Of a stretch of 64,000 nt of DNA, positions 1 through 7,988 are shown in pieces. How positions within the stretch are numbered: position 1 is the stretch's first letter; every line of letters begins with the position of its first letter. A model generated the notes under the pieces. It saw only the letters and a program-made list of their open reading frames with translations, was not told where the DNA came from and searched no databases. This stretch comes from Phycisphaeraceae bacterium. Its GTDB lineage: Bacteria > Planctomycetota > Phycisphaerae > Phycisphaerales > Phycisphaeraceae. The stretch spans positions 42,152 through 106,151 of the forward strand of contig JANQFR010000096.1 of NCBI GenBank assembly GCA_028277745.1, in the 5' to 3' direction. A program made the position numbers and the translations under genes.

Positions 1-27
1 GGCCGCCGCAAGCAATGAGACAATGAC

Positions 28-474
28 ATGATCCGATACGGCAAGAGCACGCAGCAGGCCATCGCGGCGATGAGCCGGTTGGCCGAGGTCTACAACGACG
101 GGGTTCGGCTGTCCTCCCACGACATCGCCGGAACCCGACGGTTGCCGCAGACGCTGGTCGCCAAGCTGCTGACCTATCTGTCACAGGCCGGGCTCGTGAC
201 CGGCGCCCCGGGCCCGCGGGGCGGCTACGCCCTCGCCCGGCCGCCCGGTGAAATCAGTCTGTACGACGTCGCTTCGGTGTTCGAGCGAACCGACGCTGAC
301 ATGGTTTGTCCGTTCGGCCCGAATTGGTGCGGCCGAAATGAACCGTGCCCGCTTCACGATAAGCTTGCGGAAATCGATATGGAGTTTCAACAGTATCTGC
401 GCTCCACCTGCTTCGACGTCTTCACAGACCAAACCGCCAGCCGCGCCGAAACAGATACCGACGCCGATGCGTGA
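28..474 (+). CDS. Rrf2-family Fe-S transcriptional regulator (NsrR/IscR-like)
   Basis: A 148-residue protein with the Rrf2 layout: an N-terminal winged helix (about residues 5-70, with the wing around GPRGGYAL) followed by three cysteines, C94, C101 and C107, at the spacing used by IscR/NsrR proteins to hold a [2Fe-2S] or [4Fe-4S] cluster. The family senses nitric oxide, iron-sulfur status or redox stress. Its stop codon overlaps the GTG start of the NnrS-like gene downstream, so the two are probably co-translated. NsrR-type repressors commonly control NnrS, which supports a nitric-oxide response role (inference). Only 27 bases precede the start here, so its own promoter cannot be judged. Confidence 0.88.
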   Translation: MIRYGKSTQQAIAAMSRLAEVYNDGVRLSSHDIAGTRRLPQTLVAKLLTYLSQAGLVTGAPGPRGGYALARPPGEISLYDVASVFERTDADMVCPFGPNWCGRNEPCPLHDKLAEIDMEFQQYLRSTCFDVFTDQTASRAETDTDADA

Positions 475-1868
475 CCACGGACGACGGCCAACGCGGGAAC
501 CGGCTCATGACCACGTTGCCACAACAGACGGCATCCAGCCTTGGTGATCTGCGGGGCGATCCAAGGTTGTTTCGCCCTTATTTCACCGCCGGCCTGGCCA
601 TCGTGCTGAGCGTCGGCGCCGCGTGGGGCGTGTGGCTTTTGTGGAAGATCGGTTACGCCGGCTCGTTCACGGGGATAAGCATCCACGAGGTCAATGCCCA
701 CGGTCATGCGCAGATCTTCGGTTGGGTCGGCCTGTTCATCATGGGGTTTGCCTATTACGTGCTGCCGAGGTTCTGGGGTGTCTCGTTGCCCGCGCCCGGG
801 TTGGCGCGGATCGTGCTCGTCGCCGTATTGGTCGGCATCATCTCCCGCACCGCGGGCATGATGCTCGAAAACAGCTTGACCGGGCTGACGCTTGTGATGG
901 GCGGAGCCGTGCTCGAAACGGCGGCGATCACCGCTTTTGTGATGCAATTGTTCATGGCGTTTCGACGAAGCACCCCCCCCGTCGAACCGTCAGACGCGTT
1001 TCTCCTCGCGGCGCTGGTTTTCTTTGTGGTGCAGACGGTCTTCAGCGCCTGGCATGCTTGGAACACGATGACGGCCGAATCTCGAGGGCAATTGCTGTGG
1101 TACGTCGCCACCTATCAGGCCCCGTTGCGAGACCTTCAGATCCACGGCATGGCGCTGTGCATGATCTTCGGCGTCTCGCTGCGATTACTGCCGGCGTGGT
1201 TTGGCGCGCCGCCGGTGAGGCGGCCGTGGGCGTGGGCCGCGTGGTTCCTGACCGTGGGCGCAGTCATCTCGGAAACCGTGTTGTTCATTGCCTATCGGCA
1301 CACCGGCGGCCACTGGATCGCCGCGGGACTCATCCTGCCTTGGCTCGCGCTGATCGCCGCGGCCGCTTGTCTGGCTTTGCCGTGGCGGTTGTGGCGGCCG
1401 TTGCCCGTGCGTGACCCCAGCGGCAAGTTCGTGCGCGCCGCCTACGCCTGGCTTGTCGTGTCTTTGCTCATGCTGCTGCTGTTGCCGGCATATCAATCCA
1501 TCAGCGGCATCGCGTTCAGTCACGCCTACTATGGAGCCGTCCGACACGCGGTCACGGTGGGCTTCATCTCGCTGATGATGATAGGCATGGCCCCCCGGCT
1601 CGTCGCGGCCGTGCGCGGAACCCCCGTAGGGGATCGCCCCGGCCTGTGGGGGCCGTTTCTGCTCGTCAACGCCGGTTGTCTGTTGCGTGTCGTGACCCAG
1701 GTGGCGACCGACTGGCACAGCGGCGCGTTTCATCTGGTCGGCGTCAGCGGCGTGCTGGAGTTCACAGGCCTCGCTTGGTGGGGCGTCATCCTGATCGGCC
1801 TGATGATCGTCCGGCGCCCGGCGGATCGCGCATCTGAACCGCCGCGCGATCTGGTCCGTGCGGGTTAG
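471..1868 (+). CDS. NnrS-like heme/copper membrane protein
   Basis: A very hydrophobic 465-residue protein with about twelve membrane segments. It shows the NnrS signature near the N-terminus: several histidines (HEVNAHGHAQIFGWVG, about residues 72-87) followed by a phrase close to GFAYYVLPRF. NnrS proteins are polytopic and bind heme and copper; they lessen nitrosative stress during denitrification or host attack (family knowledge). The GTG start at 471 overlaps the regulator's stop codon. An in-frame ATG at 507 is an alternative start that would remove 12 residues. The pairing with an Rrf2/NsrR-like gene suggests NO-dependent control. The gene is intact. Confidence 0.85.
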   Translation: MTTDDGQRGNRLMTTLPQQTASSLGDLRGDPRLFRPYFTAGLAIVLSVGAAWGVWLLWKIGYAGSFTGISIHEVNAHGHAQIFGWVGLFIMGFAYYVLPRFWGVSLPAPGLARIVLVAVLVGIISRTAGMMLENSLTGLTLVMGGAVLETAAITAFVMQLFMAFRRSTPPVEPSDAFLLAALVFFVVQTVFSAWHAWNTMTAESRGQLLWYVATYQAPLRDLQIHGMALCMIFGVSLRLLPAWFGAPPVRRPWAWAAWFLTVGAVISETVLFIAYRHTGGHWIAAGLILPWLALIAAAACLALPWRLWRPLPVRDPSGKFVRAAYAWLVVSLLMLLLLPAYQSISGIAFSHAYYGAVRHAVTVGFISLMMIGMAPRLVAAVRGTPVGDRPGLWGPFLLVNAGCLLRVVTQVATDWHSGAFHLVGVSGVLEFTGLAWWGVILIGLMIVRRPADRASEPPRDLVRAG

Positions 1869-1959
1869 TGAGGTCAACGATGGCTCTTCATCAGTCGCCA
1901 AAGAGCATTCGCTCGATATTCGGACTACCTGACCGACCGTCTCCGGAAAGGAAGATGCT

Positions 1960-3312
1960 ATGAACGGATTCCCTCGAAAACTCGGGTACGCTTCGATCAT
2001 GACGCTACTGAGCTTGTGCCCGACCGTGTTGGCCGAAGGACCGCCCACCACCCAGCCGGCGCCGGTTGAGGCCGAGCCCGAGGCGCTTCGCTTCGCTGAG
2101 TTGCCCAAGAACTTCGGCTGGCTCAGTTCCCCGGACGAAGAACCCCGGGATCTCTTCGACGCCGCTTCCAACGGCAAGTTTGATCTCGATTTCCGGCCCC
2201 GGTTCGAATTCGTAAGCCAGGACGGTTTCTCCGATTCCTACGCGATGACGGCCCGCCTCCGCTTCGGATATCAATCCAAGCCATACAAAGGCTTTACCTG
2301 GCTCGCGCAGATGGAAGGGGTCCTGCCCGCCGACACCAGCCTCTATTCCGTCCCCGCCACCGGCCAGGGCGACCCCGCCCGCGCCCCCGTCGCCGACCCG
2401 CGCGGCATCGAACTGAACCAGGGCTACGCCCGGTACCAGAACGGCGAACTCGGCCTCGACCTCAAGGCCGGCCGGCAACGCATCGTCCTCGACGATCAGC
2501 GTTTTGTCGGCAACGTCGGCTGGCGCCAGTTCGAGCAGACGTTCGACTCCGCCAGCGTCAAGACCTCGCTCGGCGTTGAAGGGCTTGAACTGTTCTACGC
2601 CTACGTCTGGCATGTCCAGCGCATCTTCGGCGACAACGGCCCCAACTTCGACTCCAATTCACACTTCATCCATGGCTCATACGCCTTCCTCCCCGAGATC
2701 AAACTCACGCTCTTTACCTACCTGCTCGACTTTAAAGGCGATTCGCCCATCAACTCCACCAACTCCTACGGCGGCATGCTCACGGGCAAGCTCGGCCTCG
2801 ACGAACTGCTGAACGTCGAAGAGGGCGGCTTGGCCCTGGACTATCGCGTCACTTACGCCCTGCAGACCGACGCGGCCGACAACCCCGTCGGCTACCTCGC
2901 CAGCTTTGTCGCCGCCGACCTCAAACTCGGGAAAAAAGGCCTCGGCTACGCCGGCGGCGGTTACCAGTTGCTCGGGAGTGACGGCGGGGCCGCGGCCTTT
3001 CAGTTCCCGCTCGGCACCAACCATAAATTCAACGGCTGGGCCGACGTCTTTCTCGTCACCCCCACGGCCGGGCTACAGGACCTCTACGTCTACGCCGGCG
3101 CTCCGCTGCCCTGGGACGTCGACGGCAAGGTGGTCTTTCACAAGTTCTGGTCCGACCAGGGCGGCGCGGACTTCGGTTGGGAAATCGATGCCCTGCTCAA
3201 AAAGCAGATCAACCGCAACTGGTCGATGCTGACCAAGGTCGCCTATTACCAAGGCAACGGCGCCTTCGCTGACCGCGTCAAATTCTGGCTTCAGACCACA
3301 TACAAGTTCTGA
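1960..3312 (+). CDS. Outer-membrane beta-barrel porin (alginate-export/OprD-like)
   Basis: A 450-residue secreted protein. Residues 1-25 form a signal peptide (MTLLSLCPTVLA then EG). After a proline-rich linker comes a long run of alternating amphipathic beta strands ending in a C-terminal aromatic (YKF), as in outer-membrane barrels. The phrase around DLKAGRQRIVLDDQRF, followed by GWRQFEQTFD, resembles the alginate-export porin family, whose barrels pass anionic sugars or small solutes. The start has a good ribosome site (AAAGGAAG, about 8 bases upstream). The gene stands alone, about 90 bases after the NnrS-like gene. The actual substrate is unknown. Confidence 0.78.
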   Translation: MNGFPRKLGYASIMTLLSLCPTVLAEGPPTTQPAPVEAEPEALRFAELPKNFGWLSSPDEEPRDLFDAASNGKFDLDFRPRFEFVSQDGFSDSYAMTARLRFGYQSKPYKGFTWLAQMEGVLPADTSLYSVPATGQGDPARAPVADPRGIELNQGYARYQNGELGLDLKAGRQRIVLDDQRFVGNVGWRQFEQTFDSASVKTSLGVEGLELFYAYVWHVQRIFGDNGPNFDSNSHFIHGSYAFLPEIKLTLFTYLLDFKGDSPINSTNSYGGMLTGKLGLDELLNVEEGGLALDYRVTYALQTDAADNPVGYLASFVAADLKLGKKGLGYAGGGYQLLGSDGGAAAFQFPLGTNHKFNGWADVFLVTPTAGLQDLYVYAGAPLPWDVDGKVVFHKFWSDQGGADFGWEIDALLKKQINRNWSMLTKVAYYQGNGAFADRVKFWLQTTYKF

Positions 3313-3315
3313 CGT

Positions 3316-3350
3316 GTAAGCCGGACGCCCCGTGAAAGCCATCGGCTTAC
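3316..3350 (+). terminator. Hairpin after the porin gene (possible terminator)
   Basis: Arms GTAAGCCG (3316-3323) and CGGCTTAC (3343-3350) are perfectly complementary with a 19-base loop, starting four bases after the porin stop codon. There is no T-run, so Rho-independent function is uncertain. Confidence 0.4.
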
Positions 3351-3403
3351 GCCACCCCTCGGATTGCTCCCGAACCGCCTGATTCATAGATACAGAGTAG
3401 CGA

Positions 3404-3709
3404 GTGCCCTTTGTTGATCGACACGGCCGCCACGTGGATTACCTGAGGCTGTCGCTGACGATGGCGTGTCAGATGCGGTGCGCCTACTGCCAGCTGCGGC
3501 GGCTGCGTAACCCGAGTGCGCGCGACGATCTGACCGCCGAGGAGATCGGCCGGCTCGTCGCCCACCTGGTATGCCGCCACGGGCTGACCAAGGTGCGACT
3601 TACCGGCGGCGACCCAACCGCGCGGCGTGACCTGCTCACGATCATCAAACGCCTCGGCGTGATCGCGGGCCTGCGCGACCTGGCGATGACCACAAACGGC
3701 CTGACCCTG
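3404..3709 (+). pseudogene. moaA: 5' part of moaA (GTP 3',8-cyclase), interrupted by an island
   Basis: The first 102 codons of a MoaA protein. MoaA is the radical-SAM enzyme that starts molybdenum-cofactor synthesis from GTP. The radical-SAM cluster motif CxxxCxxC is present (C22, C26, C29), followed by the SAM-binding LTGGDP and the strand MTTNGL. The reading frame then runs into foreign, AT-rich sequence and stops at 3793 after 27 unrelated codons. The missing part, beginning exactly where this fragment ends, lies at 33287-33955. Joined at the shared hexamer ACCCTG the two pieces give an uninterrupted 324-residue protein, a normal MoaA length. The start is GTG at 3404. Confidence 0.93.
3704..3709 (+). 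repeat. Left copy of the 6-bp island boundary repeat
   Basis: ACCCTG forms codons 101-102 of moaA (Thr-Leu) and is repeated in the same orientation and codon phase at 33281-33286. It marks the left island junction. Confidence 0.8.
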
Positions 3710-5228
3710 TATAAGTCCATAAGAAAAATGAGCAAAAACAACCCTAAACGGCCAGAAAAAATCGCCCAATACCAGTTTAAAAACCCCTTCTGATTTAGTG
3801 CATATACCTAACAGTCGACGCAGCATAGGAACGTGGTATTTTTTAAGCGTGACCAAAGCGCATGCCATGACTCAGCCGAAGGTTGTGTTTGGAATGCTTA
3901 AGTATGGTTCCGGTTTGCCAGAATCAGCCATGTGGCGCAGCAGTTTGGCCTGTTTTCTACCTGTGATAAGTGTCTAGGGATTTCGTGATCATTCTCACAC
4001 ATTCCGGTGACCCGGGCCATGCATCATTGGGTACGGCCACCTAGCGCATTTTCAACTCTGACATGTCAGTTTCCAGGTCGATCTGATTTGCCGCTGGAGA
4101 TCGGTGATGAGCAAAGATGCGACCTCTGTGATTCCGCTGACGGCGGATGAGCGTCAGCGATTGCAGATGATGGTGGCGCGGGCTCAGAGATCAAGCGGTA
4201 CGGCGTCGGGCGCCGCTGGTCATTCTCAAAGCAATACTTAGAGATTAAAAACTGGCACAGTACGACGGCAAACGCTTGACATACAAGACAGGCGCTACTT
4301 TTAAATGTGCGTACGATGGGGAGGAGTACAGCGTTACTGGTTGGCGTTTTTGACTAGGGTCCTGTCAGAATCGTAACCCAGTGCAGGTCGAAGGCGCTGA
4401 CATCTACGTCCTGATCGCCGTGGGCGATCAGGACTTTGAGGCGCTGCAAGGTTGCCCACACACCGGTTTCGCATCAGCGCCTGCACGCAACCGAATGTGT
4501 CGAGGCGGCGTGCGATCTGCCGGTTTAAGGGGAACTCGGCTTGAGGTCTTGCCGGGGATTGTAGGGCGCGGGGTTAATAGCATCGATAGGTATGGCCTGG
4601 GGGCTTCATTGTGAATACGTCCATGTATTTAAGCGCAGCGATTGCGCCAGTGTCTTCTCCCGAATGAACATCTGCGTGGCGTTGCACAAGTACGCACCGC
4701 ACAGCGCAACAACACCGCGGGCCCAAGAGCGTTCCTGTCCGTGATGTACCAAGTTGCCGCTCGCCTCTTTTGGCGGACGCGTTGCCTGGATGTCTGTATC
4801 CACCCACGAAAGTGAGAGGCGGAAGCCAAAGCGGCCCGCTGCAAAGGGCTTCCTCATCTACCGACCATAATGTGACGCAGCTTACGCTACGGACAGAATT
4901 GATGTTCATTGGTGGCAGTGACTTTTCGTCGCAGCCTGCTGTCGATGCCTGTCTTGGAAATCACTTTACTCAAACACTCGCGCCCATGGCCATCAATGTA
5001 TATTAGCTGTTCTCTTGGGTCTCTTGAGTGTAACGCATCAAATTTCCAGTCTATATGAGACTCGCGCACCTCGACCCCACGCATTTTTCCGGTGATCTTT
5101 TCCGGGCTGTGTCGAGTCCGAGCCACTGCAACTCCGCCTCTCCTGAATGCATCTGTGCATAAAAGTCTCACATGAAACATGGACCAGGTTCAACGAGAAA
5201 GGTCAAAAGTGCTATCGTGTTCTCAGGT
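3710..5228. other. Gene-poor left end of the island
   Basis: About 1.5 kb with short open frames that match nothing I recognise. Base composition is mixed and more AT-rich than the moaA half. The only recognisable trace is an IS630-like remnant at about 4107-4245. The rest looks like decayed mobile DNA: several in-frame stops interrupt otherwise protein-like stretches near 4400-4600, and nothing between 4620 and 5170 has the composition of a gene. I see no tRNA and no CRISPR. Confidence 0.5.
4107..4245 (+). pseudogene. IS630-type transposase N-terminal remnant
   Basis: The frame from ATG 4107 reads a short helix-rich segment (VIPLTADERQRLQ), typical of the beginning of IS630-family transposases. 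After about 30 codons the homology shifts to another frame (RRRAPLVILKA), implying a frameshift. Then it ends. No catalytic region and no terminal repeats were found. It is a decayed fragment at the left edge of the moaA island. Confidence 0.45.
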
Positions 5229-6212
5229 ATGCCAATGGCCACTAGAATCCAGTCTCAACCCGTCCTTACCGCAATCGAGTACACCGCCAGTAGCGACGAC
5301 ACGACGCAGCCTGCTCGTATCTTGCGCTCGCCGCTTTGCCACCCACAGCCCCTGCTGGTCATCCTGCATACCTGGAGTGCCGATTGGATCCAAAACGTGG
5401 ACTCGTATGCCTGGCAGGCCTTCCGCCGGCAGTGGCACGCAGTCGTTCCCAACTTTCGCGGCCCCAATCGCTCGCCCCTTGCGTGCGGCTCTACGGTTGC
5501 GATGCAAGACATTATTGACGCCATCGACTGGGCCCGCAGCAACCTGGCTGTGGACGAGAACCGCATCTACCTCGTAGGCGGGTCAGGCGGTGGGCACATG
5601 ACCCTTCAAACCGTATGCCACCATCCCCAGTATTTCGCCGCTGCCAGCGTCTGGTGCCCCATCACCGACATCGCAACTTGGTATCGCGAGCACGTCAGGG
5701 AAGGCGTCGCCGACCGCTATGCTCAGGACATCGAGCAATGTGTCCTTGGCCGACCGGGCGACAGTGTTGTGATCGACGCCGACTTGCGAGCCCGGTCGCC
5801 GCGCTATCACATCACCGGCGCCGCCACCGTGCCACTGGACATCAACCACGGCGTACACGATGGGCGGAATGGTTCGGTCTCGTTTCAACATTCCATCTGG
5901 GCGTTCAACGCCCTTGCGAAGCATCACAACGCCAAAGGCGTCAGTGACGCGGAGGCGCAGCAGCTCGATCAAGACGGTCGATTGGCTACACCGCGACCTG
6001 GCGATACGGCCCCGGACCCGGCTTACGAACAGGCCATCCACCTGCGTCGCCACGCAGGCCCGGCCCGGCTGACAATCTTTGAAGGCGGTCACGACGCCTT
6101 ACCTGCCGCTGCAGTCCACTGGCTTGCGCAGCGCGGCCGGGACGGTACAACGTTTTCCGACCAGCGGCATCCCCCACCGGACCACATCGCGGTGACGTCT
6201 ATTCAGCGCTAA
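5229..6212 (+). CDS. Alpha/beta-hydrolase, prolyl-oligopeptidase-like esterase
   Basis: A 327-residue enzyme when started at the ATG at 5229; an upstream in-frame ATG at 5172 adds 19 unlikely residues. It has the hydrolase nucleophile elbow GGSGGGH with Ser119, preceded by an AVDENRIYLVG strand as in the S9 peptidase/acyl-esterase group, and a late catalytic histidine, His288 in EGGHDAL. An acidic partner is likely in the DINHGVHDG stretch. There is no signal peptide, so it is probably cytoplasmic. It is the first intact gene of the island and transcribes rightward, convergent with the PEP-CTERM gene. The substrate is unknown; the neighbours suggest deacylation of an imported glycoconjugate (inference). 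Confidence 0.7.
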   Translation: MPMATRIQSQPVLTAIEYTASSDDTTQPARILRSPLCHPQPLLVILHTWSADWIQNVDSYAWQAFRRQWHAVVPNFRGPNRSPLACGSTVAMQDIIDAIDWARSNLAVDENRIYLVGGSGGGHMTLQTVCHHPQYFAAASVWCPITDIATWYREHVREGVADRYAQDIEQCVLGRPGDSVVIDADLRARSPRYHITGAATVPLDINHGVHDGRNGSVSFQHSIWAFNALAKHHNAKGVSDAEAQQLDQDGRLATPRPGDTAPDPAYEQAIHLRRHAGPARLTIFEGGHDALPAAAVHWLAQRGRDGTTFSDQRHPPPDHIAVTSIQR

Positions 6213-6424
6213 CGGGTCGCTCGGATCTTAGGCATCGCTTCTATCTTTTTAAGGTCTGAATCATCAAGGTTGGAGTCTTGTGGCGATCTTTGCCAGAGAT
6301 CGCGCCCTTATATACTCATCATGGGAGCCAATAGAGCAGGGGCAGACTGTGCTGTCTGTCCCTGGCAGAGAATTCAAAAATTTGGCTTACGCGATCCAGC
6401 CAATCGCGCAAGGCGAGTACGTCG

Positions 6425-7066
6425 CTATATCGCCACTTTACCTGCGCAACGGCCCGTGAGCACCAAGGCCACACCGATTCCAAATAGCGCCAGCGAAGCC
6501 GGTTCGGGAATGGCCGACGCTTCCTGAATGATCAGCGTGACTTCGCCGAGTGTCGGGTCGGTGTAGGAGTAAGTGCCGATGGTGAAATTAGAGGCGTTGC
6601 CGTCGTTCATGATCAGTTCGGACATGCCGTTGGCAGACCATTGATCGCCGGGCTCGAGAAATGAGTCGGGCGCGAAGAAGGCCAGCCAGATGTCGTCTTC
6701 GCCGGCGCCGGGATCGCCATCGAACAATATCCATTCGAACGCAGAAGAGGTCGTGTCCGTCAGGTTGTTCAGGGCCACCGGTGTCGCCAACTGCTCGTCA
6801 AAGTTGTTGGCATTGGTGTATTCGCCAATGTTGTTTTCGGTCGATCCGTCCGCGACGAAGGCATTCGTGTTGCTTATGTTGGCGCCATCAAATGCAAACA
6901 CGCTGAGATACTGCACGTCCGTGGCCCCAACCGTCCCGCTTCCGACGATGCTGATGTCGAGATCGGTGCTGGTACCGGTCACGCCGCCCACGGTGATGGT
7001 CAGGTCGGCCTGAGCGGCGGTGTGCAGGAGGGCCAAACTGGCCAGTGCGAGGGCGGTACTGCGCAT
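6425..7066 (-). CDS. Small PEP-CTERM sorted protein
   Basis: A 213-residue secreted protein. The start at 7066 is chosen because GGAGGAT lies seven bases upstream; an ATG five codons earlier falls within that ribosome site. An N-terminal signal peptide (cut about AAQA/DL) precedes a beta-rich, Asp/Asn/Thr-rich domain (about 22-185). The C-terminus is a textbook PEP-CTERM tail: IPEPASL, a hydrophobic helix, then an Arg/Lys-containing end. Such tails are recognised by exosortase for anchoring or export. About 80% identical by eye to the N-terminal half of the fusion protein at 7989-9305, so the two are recent paralogues. No exosortase gene lies in this window. Confidence 0.85.
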   Translation of the reverse strand: MRSTALALASLALLHTAAQADLTITVGGVTGTSTDLDISIVGSGTVGATDVQYLSVFAFDGANISNTNAFVADGSTENNIGEYTNANNFDEQLATPVALNNLTDTTSSAFEWILFDGDPGAGEDDIWLAFFAPDSFLEPGDQWSANGMSELIMNDGNASNFTIGTYSYTDPTLGEVTLIIQEASAIPEPASLALFGIGVALVLTGRCAGKVAI

Positions 7067-7149
7067 GGGTTTATCCTCCATAGGCGGTTTGATTGACAGG
7101 CCGATGATCTGAACATAACCTCAACCACATCATTTTACAATACAAAATA

Positions 7150-7162
7150 TTGCATAATGCAA
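7150..7162. promoter_or_regulatory. Palindrome TTGCATAATGCAA, candidate operator
   Basis: A perfect 13-bp palindrome (arms TTGCA/TGCAA, 3-bp spacer) between the divergent genes at 6425-7066 and 7157-7975. Related arms occur at 12795-12810 (6-bp spacer) and 14848-14861 (4-bp spacer), all in front of island genes. LacI-type regulators bind such palindromes; the island's LacI-type protein (11687-12715) is the obvious candidate (inference). It overlaps the first ATG of the rightward gene, hinting that translation may begin further in. Confidence 0.5.
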
Positions 7163-7975
7163 AGAACGTTCTCGAACTTCAACATGTCAGATCAGCCTCT
7201 GCCGGATAGCATCTGCTCTAAAACTTGCTTTCAAAGAAGTTTACGATCAACCAGCCACGCACCGCTCATCGGGGTTACGACCGACATCTGCCTCGGAGAC
7301 AACGTGTCCGTGCGATCAGTCTGCGCCCGTGATTACGCACAGGCGCTCACCCGAGCCAGAGCTCAAGTGGTGTTATTGCCCGCGCAGGCGGACCAAGCCG
7401 TGGGGTACGCGCGGCTCTGTGATGGGTTCCTGTTCAGCGGCGGGATGGATCCGGATGTGCGAGAGTTCGGGCAGCCGTTGTACCCGCGTGCCCGCTTGAT
7501 CCACCCGGACCGGCAGGCTTTCGAGCTGGCGCTGCTTGAGGCCATCCGGAAGAACGGCAAACCGGCGTTGGGGGTGTGCCTGGGCATGCAGATGATGGCG
7601 TTGTATGCCGGGGGCCGGCTCGATCAATACATGCCCGAGACACACCCCGATGCGGCCATCCACCAAGACAATCGCCGTCACGATATCACTGTCACCGTTA
7701 CGGGCAGTGTGCTGGGTGCAACTGCAGGCTCGAGTTTGGGTTCGGTGGTGTCCTACCACCAGCAGTGCGTGGATCATGCCGGCCATATGCGGGTGATTGC
7801 TCGGGCGCCCGACGGTGTCGTCGAAGCGATCGACAACCCGGACCGTGATTTTTATGTCGGCGTGCAGTGGCACCCCGAACGGTCGGAAGATGACAATGCC
7901 TTAAACCAAGGGCTGATCGCGCGATTGGTTGAAGCGGCGGCCTTAAACCAGCGCAGCGCGACGGCGTGGCCTTAA
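7157..7975 (+). CDS. Class I glutamine amidotransferase-like hydrolase (PuuD/peptidase C26)
   Basis: A 272-residue protein of the gamma-glutamyl-GABA hydrolase group. The nucleophile is Cys141 in GVCLGMQ and the His-Glu pair is H239/E241 in VQWHPER. The N-terminal PLIGVTTD strand and FSGGMDPD motif are also typical. Family members cleave gamma-glutamyl amide bonds in the cytoplasm. An alternative start is ATG 7184, because the palindrome 7150-7162 overlaps the ATG at 7157; the first 35 residues look non-conserved. It is convergent with the fusion gene, with 13 bases between the stop codons. Next to a peptidase M19-like gene and a diaminopentanoate dehydrogenase-like gene it suggests an amide-bearing substrate (inference). 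Confidence 0.82.
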   Translation: MQRTFSNFNMSDQPLPDSICSKTCFQRSLRSTSHAPLIGVTTDICLGDNVSVRSVCARDYAQALTRARAQVVLLPAQADQAVGYARLCDGFLFSGGMDPDVREFGQPLYPRARLIHPDRQAFELALLEAIRKNGKPALGVCLGMQMMALYAGGRLDQYMPETHPDAAIHQDNRRHDITVTVTGSVLGATAGSSLGSVVSYHQQCVDHAGHMRVIARAPDGVVEAIDNPDRDFYVGVQWHPERSEDDNALNQGLIARLVEAAALNQRSATAWP

Positions 7976-7988
7976 CCCGCGAAACATA

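Noticed and set aside
4381..4614. Short forward open frame in the island's left end
   Set aside because: No recognisable family, no ribosome site, and the reverse strand has equally protein-like pieces with stops; treated as decayed DNA.
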